From JAYYZW01 sp036339995 (GTDB lineage: Bacteria; Pseudomonadota; Gammaproteobacteria; Ga0077536), in contig JAYYZW010000053.1 of assembly GCA_036339995.1 (NCBI GenBank), positions 1-6,379 of the forward strand: a DNA stretch of 6,379 nucleotides, given 5' to 3'. A program made the position numbers and the translations under genes. Each line of letters starts with the position of its first letter. Within the stretch, counting starts at the first letter, position 1. Positions 1 to 4,949 of this stretch are shown here, piece after piece. The notes beneath the pieces are model-generated. The model saw only the letters and a program-made list of their open reading frames with translations, ran no database searches and was not told where the DNA came from.

Positions 1-462
1 CAATACAAGGAAACGCCTGAAGCCGCGCTCATTACCTTGCGCTCGGAATCCAACGGCGCCGAGGGTGTCGCTTGCAAGGTCGAAACTTCCAAGGGCATGA
101 TTGAAGCCGGTCTGCATCCCGCGACGGGAGGCGACGGTACGCAAGCCTGCTCGGGCGACATGCTGCTGGAAGCGCTGACGGCCTGCGCCGGGGTCACCTT
201 AAAGGCGGTCGCGACCGCGTTCGGGGTCGAACTCACCCGATCGAGAATCAGCGCCGAAGGTGACCTCGATTTCCGCGGAACGCTTGGCGTGGCCAAGGAC
301 GCACCGGTTGGTTTCCGGGACATCCGGCTGACTTTTGATATCGATGCCGATGCGCCGGCGGAAACTCTCGCCAAGATCGTGCAGTTGACTGAACGTTGTT
401 GCGTGGTGCTGCAGACCATTCAGCAGAAGCCGAACATCGAGGTCATTACCGCCGGCAGTTGA
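1..462 (+). CDS. OsmC family protein, 5' end outside the window
   Basis: The reading frame is open from base 1 and ends at TGA 460-462, giving 153 visible residues. The first visible residues (QYKETPEAALITLRSES) already match the body of OsmC-type proteins, so the true start lies upstream and roughly 30 residues are missing. TTG at 37 is the first possible start codon inside the window but is not convincing. OsmC/Ohr proteins are cytosolic dimers that reduce organic hydroperoxides with two cysteines. Here a Cys sits in LLEALTACAGVT (visible residue 62) and another in the ERCCVVLQTI helix (133/134), in the two places where the family keeps them. The stretch AGLHPATGGDG is typical of the OsmC-like subgroup rather than classical Ohr. 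Peroxide reduction is inferred from the family; many members of this subgroup are uncharacterised. The gene is convergent to the flavin monooxygenase gene and probably belongs to an upstream transcription unit. Confidence 0.88.
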   Translation, partial: QYKETPEAALITLRSESNGAEGVACKVETSKGMIEAGLHPATGGDGTQACSGDMLLEALTACAGVTLKAVATAFGVELTRSRISAEGDLDFRGTLGVAKDAPVGFRDIRLTFDIDADAPAETLAKIVQLTERCCVVLQTIQQKPNIEVITAGS

Positions 463-631
463 AAACGGCGCGTACGCGAGCATCCGACTTCCAGACTGCT
501 GCCAGCCCGCTCATCTCAACACCCTGCTGCGGCGGTGGCTTCATCGATGGTAGTTGCCGCCCGTTCCGGCTTCGCATTGGCGGCGTGTGACACGATTTCG
601 AGACGGTCAGCGATAGCTATGCCAAACGTCG

Positions 632-1738
632 TCACGCCGCGCAAATTTCCAGGGGCGCTGGTTCAACCAGCGGATTGGTGTCCCACTTCTTCAATTCAGG
701 CAATACGTGCTGTGCGAAGCACCGCATGTTGCGCTCGGCTTCAAGGTACGGCATGCCCGCATAGCTGAAATTACCCATGATGCCGTTCATGTCGACCTGG
801 TCCCTCATGTAGGCGATTTTCTCGAGCACCTGCTCCGGCGTACCCCAGGGCATTAATTTTACGAAATCCTCGGCCGCGCCGTCCAGACCGTGCCTTTCGA
901 TGTATTTGCCGACGTTTTTATAAAACTCATACCCTTCATGACTTCCAAATTTCTCCGAGGTCATCTCGTAGTGTTTCATCGCCGAGTGGTAATAGCGGCC
1001 GATCCATTTGTAGGCCATCTCCTCGGCCCGGTCTTGATCCTCGTCAACGAAGTAGAAACCGCCGCAGAGCGGCTGCGGCGGCTCGCAACCATTGGTGTTA
1101 AGGAAAACGTCCCGATAGATTGCGAAATCCTGTCGCACGACGTCCCAGGGTTTTTGCGGGATCACGAGCAGGCCGATACCTAGCTTCGCCATGATTGGCA
1201 TCGATTCCGGCGACACGGCGGCCGCGTAAGTTCTGCCCTTGAATGACTTGAAAGGGAACGGACGGATATCCCGCCGCGGTTGATTGAGCGTGTCGCCGCC
1301 CTCCAGGAACCCGCACTCCAGGCCCTCGATCAACAATTCTGCGTACTCCACGAATCGCTGTCGGCCGGTTCCTTGATCGATTCGGAATCCCTCGAATTCG
1401 ATGTTTCCCAAGCCGCGGCCAAGCCCGAGGATCATGCGTCCGCCCGACAGGTGATCGAGTAGCGAAATCTGCTCGGCTACCCGCATCGGATCGTGCCACG
1501 GCAGGACGATAACCATGGTGCCCAATTTAACGTGCCGTGTCTTTCCTGCCATATAAGTCAGGAACTGCACGACGTCAGGACACATCGTGTAATCGGTGAA
1601 GTGATGCTCAACAGACCATATCGAATCAAAGCCCATGGGTTCGGCCATTTCGGCAAGACGTACCTCCTCGCGATAGACCTCGGTATCCGGTAGTCTGTTT
1701 TCTGGATTTTGAAATACGGGTGCATAGCCTACGTGCAT
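632..1738 (-). CDS. LLM class flavin-dependent oxidoreductase (luciferase-like monooxygenase)
   Basis: This 368-residue protein has the bacterial luciferase-like TIM-barrel fold. Visible landmarks are the N-terminal strand with LAEMAEPMGFDSIWSVEHHF (residues 28-47, including the EHHF motif common in this class), the block from HDPMRVAEQ to LDHLSGGRMILGLGRG (82-109) that helps bind the flavin phosphate, and a C-terminal WGTPEQVLEKI segment typical of the superfamily. Such enzymes use reduced FMN or F420. In a proteobacterium FMNH2 supplied by a separate reductase is more likely, but no flavin reductase is seen here. Reactions in the family include Baeyer-Villiger-type oxygenation, desulfonation and hydride transfer; the substrate cannot be read. 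The ATG start at 1736-1738 is well supported by GAGGAG (minus strand, 1745-1750) six bases upstream. The gene follows the cupin gene by 39 bp on the same strand and is probably co-transcribed with it, though a promoter may also lie in the gap. The length is normal for the family and the gene looks intact. Confidence 0.9.
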   Translation of the reverse strand: MHVGYAPVFQNPENRLPDTEVYREEVRLAEMAEPMGFDSIWSVEHHFTDYTMCPDVVQFLTYMAGKTRHVKLGTMVIVLPWHDPMRVAEQISLLDHLSGGRMILGLGRGLGNIEFEGFRIDQGTGRQRFVEYAELLIEGLECGFLEGGDTLNQPRRDIRPFPFKSFKGRTYAAAVSPESMPIMAKLGIGLLVIPQKPWDVVRQDFAIYRDVFLNTNGCEPPQPLCGGFYFVDEDQDRAEEMAYKWIGRYYHSAMKHYEMTSEKFGSHEGYEFYKNVGKYIERHGLDGAAEDFVKLMPWGTPEQVLEKIAYMRDQVDMNGIMGNFSYAGMPYLEAERNMRCFAQHVLPELKKWDTNPLVEPAPLEICAA

Positions 1739-1761
1739 GACACACTCCTCGGGTTCGAAAT

Positions 1762-1782
1762 TTTCAAAGATTTGAAATTATA
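1762..1782 (-). promoter_or_regulatory. Palindrome and TATAAT box in the cupin-monooxygenase gap
   Basis: On the + strand, TTTCAAA (1762-1768) and TTTGAAA (1771-1777) form a perfect inverted repeat around two bases. On the minus strand a perfect TATAAT hexamer (1777-1782) overlaps the cupin stop codon. Transcription starting from that -10 box would begin around 1768-1771, inside the palindrome, which is the geometry of a repressor-blocked promoter. No good -35 hexamer is found 16-18 bases upstream, which weakens the promoter reading. The stretch is strikingly AT-rich for its surroundings. In RNA it could also fold into a short 5-bp hairpin just upstream of the monooxygenase ribosome binding site. 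Confidence 0.35.
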
Positions 1783-2308
1783 CCGGCACCGCATTGACGA
1801 GTACCGCCGCGAGCAGGCAGGGCTCGTCCGTGCGCACGCTCCAGGAATGTTTCGTGCCGCGTTGAATCATGACGTCCCCTTGCTTGAGACAGATTTCACC
1901 TTCATCCAGGATTGCCCAGATTTCTCCGCGCAGTACGACGAGGTAATCGATCGTCGCAGTAGTGTGCATCATGGGATCGTCGGATACGTCGTCCGCGGCG
2001 TGGCCGGCACCGATTGAATCAAAGGCTTCTGCGGCGTCGCCTTGTCCGCGCCACGCTGAATCGGGTGGAAATTCGACGATGCGAAATATCGTGCCATTGG
2101 CAGGCGGTTCGAGTACCACCGGACGATCCGCTGCATCGTCGGTACCGCCGTTGTCCACGGGCATGGTGCTCGTTTCCCACAGATCGGTCAACGCAAGCCC
2201 CGGCATCGACTCCATCTCCTTAACGTTTCCCCCCTCGCCGTCCATGATGAAAACCGATCTGCCTTGATCGTCATGTCCCGTAACGACCCGTCGTATTTTT
2301 TGAACCAT
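1778..2308 (-). CDS. Cupin domain protein with altered metal-binding motif
   Basis: This 176-residue protein has a single cupin barrel in its C-terminal half. Cupin motif 1 is read around MMHTTATIDYLVVLRGEI (113-130): the usual His-x-His...Glu becomes H115, T117 and D121. Motif 2 is GDVMIQRGTKHSW (144-156), which keeps the GD, the RG turn and H154. The variant pattern (H, T, D-Y, then RGTKHxW) recurs in a subgroup of small cupins, so it is probably a family trait and not damage. Metal binding may be weak or absent. The N-terminal part (1-110) is acidic and contains FRIVEFPPDS, as in these relatives. I chose ATG 2306-2308 because GGAGAG lies 8 bases upstream. An in-frame ATG at 2345-2347 would add 13 basic residues but lacks a clear ribosome binding site. 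The gene is first in a probable two-gene operon with the flavin monooxygenase gene. Its role is unknown; a sensor or an accessory enzyme for the same substrate is plausible. Confidence 0.82.
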   Translation of the reverse strand: MVQKIRRVVTGHDDQGRSVFIMDGEGGNVKEMESMPGLALTDLWETSTMPVDNGGTDDAADRPVVLEPPANGTIFRIVEFPPDSAWRGQGDAAEAFDSIGAGHAADDVSDDPMMHTTATIDYLVVLRGEIWAILDEGEICLKQGDVMIQRGTKHSWSVRTDEPCLLAAVLVNAVPV

Positions 2309-2405
2309 CAGGGTGTCTCTCCGCTGCGGTCTAAACTTATGCCGCATTTATATTACCCAATTCGGAAACGGCTATTTTCTACCTGAAGAATGGGGTTCGG
2401 CTTTG

Positions 2406-2424
2406 CTTATGATAAACTCATAAG
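2406..2424. repeat. Inverted repeat, candidate operator
   Basis: CTTATGA (2406-2412) and TCATAAG (2418-2424) are perfect 7-bp inverted arms around TAAAC. The repeat sits in the intergenic region between the leftward cupin gene and the rightward SDR unit, about 100 bp from the cupin start. It contains TATGAT (2408-2413), a near-consensus -10 hexamer for the + strand, but no -35 partner was found at the right distance. The location and dyad suggest a binding site for a dimeric regulator. No regulator gene is in the window. Confidence 0.4.
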
Positions 2425-2430
2425 ACGACC

Positions 2431-2454
2431 TCCCGAGGGGTTTATTACTCGGGA
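2431..2454. repeat. Second inverted repeat in the divergent region
   Basis: TCCCGAG (2431-2437) and CTCGGGA (2448-2454) are perfect 7-bp arms around a 10-base loop, 6 bases after the previous dyad. The stem is GC-rich and could fold in RNA. The nearest T-run on the + strand (2465-2469) starts about 10 bases beyond the stem, which is too far for a standard intrinsic terminator. It could be a leader hairpin of the rightward transcript or a second operator. The function is not determinable from sequence. Confidence 0.35.
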
Positions 2455-2492
2455 TCCTCGCTTGTTTTTAGCAAAAGGCCGTCGAAATCCGG

Positions 2493-2651
2493 GTGGGGCT
2501 CAGGGACAACGAGTGCGAAGGATTTCTCAAGGACTTGGCAGGTTTGGAGCATCAGCCCAAGGATGCGGAATTCGAGGGCTTCGCAACACACGCCTTTATC
2601 GTGACCGCTGAAATCATTACTACGGTTCCGCTCGGGTTCGCGCCGTGTTGA
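2493..2651 (+). CDS. Short hypothetical protein overlapping the SDR start, possibly a gene remnant
   Basis: I do not recognise this frame. It is open from 2472 (after TAG 2469-2471) to TGA 2649-2651. The first plausible start is GTG 2493, giving 52 residues beginning VGLRDNECEGFLKDLAG. The composition looks protein-like: an acidic, Leu/Gly-containing N-terminal half, then a beta-prone hydrophobic stretch AFIVTAEIITTVPLGF near the end. The reading frame ends inside the SDR start region, so its TGA overlaps the possible SDR start TTG 2648 (TTGA), which would allow translational coupling. There is no strong ribosome binding site before 2493. It could be a small real protein, the tail of a decayed gene, or chance. 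The opposite-strand frame here is Arg/Pro-rich and reads like a shadow. Confidence 0.3.
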   Translation: MGLRDNECEGFLKDLAGLEHQPKDAEFEGFATHAFIVTAEIITTVPLGFAPC

Positions 2652-3313
2652 CCGCACGATCCGTGCTAGTGACCGGCGCAAGCGGCGCCTTGGGACAGGT
2701 CGTGGCCGAAACCGCCCGCCTGCAGGGTGCCTTGGTGTCGGCGCTGGATCTGCACGAATGTGCGGGTCACGAAGACATTCGAAAATTTTCCGTCGACCTG
2801 ACCGACGCACCAGCGACCATGGAATGCATCCGGCAGATCGGTGACATCGACGTGGTTTTTAACATTGCCGGAGGATTCGCCATGGGTCCGGCAGTACATG
2901 AGACGACCGCCGAGCAATGGGATCACATGTTTCGCATGAATGTCTCGACGATGCGCAACACCGTCTGCGCCGTCGTCCCGAAAATGGTGGCCCGCGGCCA
3001 CGGCAGTATTGTCAATGTCGGTGCGATGTCCGCGCGCGAAGGCCAGGCCAACATGGGCGCTTATTGCGTCGCCAAGGGCGCCGTAATGCGATTGACCGAA
3101 AGCCTGTCGAAGGAATTACGGCAGCAGGGCATCAACGTCAACGCTGTTCTACCCAGCATCATCGATACACCCGCCAATCGCGCGGACATGCCCGACGCGG
3201 ATTTCTCGAATTGGGTACGGCCGCAGGATCTGGCGAACGTCATCTGCTTTCTGGGTTCCGAGGCGGCTCGCGCCGTGCACGGCGTGTTGCTGCCGGTTCG
3301 GGCACTTGCCTGA
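2645..3313 (+). CDS. SDR family NAD(P)-dependent oxidoreductase
   Basis: This classical short-chain dehydrogenase/reductase has 222 residues, slightly short for a family that usually has 240-260. The Rossmann fold is clear: cofactor motif TGASGALG at 10-17, an acidic residue at the end of the second strand (SALDLH, D35) that favours NAD over NADP, NIAG at 73-76 in place of NNAG, and the catalytic tetrad N99, S129 (GAMSA), Y140 and K144 (YCVAK). The C-terminal GVLLPVRAL segment corresponds to the usual final strand, so the protein looks complete. Such enzymes interconvert alcohols and ketones in the cytoplasm; the substrate is unknown. The start is uncertain: GTG 2645 or TTG 2648, neither with a strong ribosome binding site. 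The frame is closed upstream by TGA 2609-2611, so no longer form is possible. The short frame before it may be translationally coupled. The gene is convergent with the lactonase-like gene, 66 bp away. Confidence 0.88.
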   Translation: MLTARSVLVTGASGALGQVVAETARLQGALVSALDLHECAGHEDIRKFSVDLTDAPATMECIRQIGDIDVVFNIAGGFAMGPAVHETTAEQWDHMFRMNVSTMRNTVCAVVPKMVARGHGSIVNVGAMSAREGQANMGAYCVAKGAVMRLTESLSKELRQQGINVNAVLPSIIDTPANRADMPDADFSNWVRPQDLANVICFLGSEAARAVHGVLLPVRALA

Positions 3314-3379
3314 ATTCGGACGCCGGAATCTGCCGCGGTTTTCTCCTCTAACTTCGCCACTGAATACGTTCGCTTAAAA

Positions 3380-4141
3380 TCACGCAACCCGCTCAGGCCC
3401 TTTCGGCAGGCTTGGCCAAAATTCCGGGTCGTGTCCATAGATGATCTGCGCGCCGCGCGCCTGCAGTTCGCGGAATTTATTGAGCGATGCGATCGTCTGT
3501 TCGCGGTCGTGCATGACTCCCGGTAAAGCGAGCTCTTCCAGGGTCTTGCGCAGGTAACAGGCATCACCCGTCAGCACGTATTCGCCTTTCGCGGTTTGAA
3601 TCTTGAGCGATTGGTGGCCCGGGGTATGGCCGTAGGTGGGAATGCACACGACGCTGCCGTCCCCGAAGAGATCGTATTCACCCTCTATGATTTTCATGTC
3701 CTGCCCGGTGTCGTAATCCGAACGGACATATCCGCCGTCGGGCTCCGGCTTGGTGGCCCAGTCCCATTCGCGTTTCTGGATGATGACAGGCGCATTGACG
3801 ACCTTGTCATTGCATCCGCAATGGTCGAAATGCAGGTGCGAGTTGACGACGAAATCTATCCGCTCGATATCGATATCCACGGTTTCCAGCCGCGACGCGA
3901 TCTCTTCTCCATCGCTGAAGTGGACCTCCGTTATGCCCGCCAGCCGTTCTCCCATATATCCAACCGGATCGGTTTTTATCACCTCGTTCAGTCCGGTATC
4001 GAACAACACTGTCCCTTTAGGATGCTTGATCAAAAACGACGGGATCGGTGCGCGCATCGTGCCGTCATCGGCGTTCTCGAAGAATATTGCGAGCGGCATG
4101 GTGAGTTGCCCGCATTCAAAAGCGTAGATTTCGGCAATCAT
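3380..4141 (-). CDS. MBL-fold metallo-hydrolase of the N-acyl homoserine lactonase type
   Basis: This 253-residue protein has the complete dinuclear zinc site of the metallo-beta-lactamase fold: H102, H104, D106 and H107 (SHLHFDHCG), H172 in YGHTPGH, bridging D193 in TGDACY, and H237 in YGHDPEF. Y196 lies three residues after D193, exactly as the active-site Tyr follows the bridging Asp in the AHL lactonase AiiA (D-x-x-Y). The PxPSFLIKH strand and the FDTG turn (47-50) are also typical. It is probably a cytoplasmic lactonase or esterase. Quorum-signal hydrolysis is possible, but the catabolic neighbours make a metabolic lactone equally plausible. ATG 4139-4141 is preceded by AAGGAA five bases upstream, a good ribosome binding site. 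The gene is transcribed divergently from the Rieske/PQQ pair. It is intact and of usual length. No signal peptide is seen. Confidence 0.9.
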   Translation of the reverse strand: MIAEIYAFECGQLTMPLAIFFENADDGTMRAPIPSFLIKHPKGTVLFDTGLNEVIKTDPVGYMGERLAGITEVHFSDGEEIASRLETVDIDIERIDFVVNSHLHFDHCGCNDKVVNAPVIIQKREWDWATKPEPDGGYVRSDYDTGQDMKIIEGEYDLFGDGSVVCIPTYGHTPGHQSLKIQTAKGEYVLTGDACYLRKTLEELALPGVMHDREQTIASLNKFRELQARGAQIIYGHDPEFWPSLPKGPERVA

Positions 4142-4167
4142 TGTGATTCCTTAGGGGCTTGTATCAT
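4141..4167 (+). promoter_or_regulatory. Weak candidate promoter for the Rieske-PQQ operon
   Basis: TTGTGA (4141-4146, 4 of 6 to consensus) and TATCAT (4162-4167, 5 of 6) are separated by 15 bases, shorter than the preferred 17. They lie in the region divergent between the lactonase-like gene and the Rieske gene, where a rightward promoter is expected. A transcript from here would have a leader of about 170 bases before the preferred Rieske start. The support is weak. Confidence 0.2.
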
Positions 4168-4346
4168 CGGGGAAACATGGAGCTAATCGTATTCGATGTT
4201 AATTGCAGCCACCGGAAGGAGCAAGAAGCGGCGGCTCTGTTGATACTATCCGCGTTCGCGACACCCCGTTTCGGGCTATCCGCATGTTCGCCAACGTAAA
4301 TCCGTCCGGTATTGCCATGACGTTCGGGACGGGCGACACTGGGTGG

Positions 4347-4949
4347 ATGTCCCGTTCGCCGCGCTTTGACCCCAGGTGCTACGCCCGGCGCCGCACACTG
4401 CTTGCAGGTATGCTCGGTAGCACTTTATTCGGAATCGGCACCTCCGTCGTCGCGAACGCTGGAACGCATTCGAAAGGCCCTCGGAAATTACCGCCGCAAA
4501 TCGGCGACGAACTGGTACGTCCCTCCTGGGAAGATGACGGTCGCGTCATCTCGGTCGACGAGCTCCCGTTGAACGGCCCGCCGCTCCTCGCCTACCCGCG
4601 CGATCCCGCTGCGGGAATCGCGCGCGAGCGGTCGCGTTTGAATCAGATCCTGCTCGTACGTTTCGAGGACGACGAATTGAGCGAGCAGACTCGCGCAGTC
4701 GCGGACGGAGGCATCGTGGCCTATTCCGGGATATGCACCCATGAAGCCTGCGGCGTTTCGGAGTGGAACGCGGCCGAGGAGTATTTTATCTGTCCCTGTC
4801 ACGCCTCCGAGTTCGATCCCAGGAATCGCGCGGCAGTGGTGGGCGGACCCGCTCGGCGTGCCCTCCCCGCCTTGCCGATCAAACGCGTCGGCCGGAACAT
4901 CGTCGTTGCCGGTAAATTTACGAACCGTGTTGGCGCAAAGAGGAAATGA
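4347..4949 (+). CDS. Tat-exported Rieske [2Fe-2S] protein
   Basis: From ATG 4347 the protein has 200 residues. A twin-arginine motif (ARRRTLLAG, residues 13-21) and a hydrophobic stretch to about residue 37 indicate Tat export of a folded iron-sulfur protein, either anchored in the membrane or released to the periplasm. The Rieske cluster motifs are intact: C130-T-H132 and C149-P-C151-H152. The two extra cysteines C135 and C151 match the disulfide pair of high-potential bc1-type Rieske proteins, and GGPARRALP follows as the usual Pro loop. The frame is open further upstream, with in-frame starts at TTG 4203, ATG 4284 and ATG 4317, none with a convincing ribosome binding site. I prefer 4347 because it gives a Tat signal of normal length. 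The stop codon overlaps the ATG of the PQQ dehydrogenase gene (ATGA), so the two are translationally coupled. It is not a bc1 subunit by context, since no cytochrome b or c1 gene follows. A role as electron carrier for the PQQ enzyme is inferred. Confidence 0.85.
   Translation: MSRSPRFDPRCYARRRTLLAGMLGSTLFGIGTSVVANAGTHSKGPRKLPPQIGDELVRPSWEDDGRVISVDELPLNGPPLLAYPRDPAAGIARERSRLNQILLVRFEDDELSEQTRAVADGGIVAYSGICTHEACGVSEWNAAEEYFICPCHASEFDPRNRAAVVGGPARRALPALPIKRVGRNIVVAGKFTNRVGAKRK

Noticed and set aside
469..478. CGCGTACGCG palindrome just after the OsmC stop, considered as part of a terminator
   Set aside because: It has no loop and no following T-run, and short GC palindromes are expected by chance at this base composition.
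535..768. 77-residue plus-strand frame across the OsmC-monooxygenase gap
   Set aside because: It runs more than 130 bases into the conserved C-terminal coding sequence of the monooxygenase, has no good ribosome binding site, and matches no family I know.
2445..2810. 121-residue minus-strand frame opposite the SDR start
   Set aside because: It is very Arg/Pro-rich in the part opposite the SDR, overlaps the well-supported SDR N-terminus, and looks like an antisense shadow.
3314..3379. Convergent SDR/lactonase gap searched for an intrinsic terminator
   Set aside because: Only a 4-bp stem and a short T-run (3340-3343) were seen, not enough for a bidirectional terminator.
4177..4299. 40-residue frame starting MELIVFDVNCSH upstream of the Rieske gene, with GGGGAA before its ATG
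   Set aside because: The sequence shows no recognisable domain, and it overlaps the alternative longer starts of the Rieske frame. It could be a leader peptide, but nothing beyond the weak ribosome binding site supports it.
4346..4949. Rieske protein as the PetA subunit of a cytochrome bc1 complex
   Set aside because: The gene is followed directly by a PQQ dehydrogenase, not by cytochrome b and c1 genes, although the cluster motifs are bc1-like.
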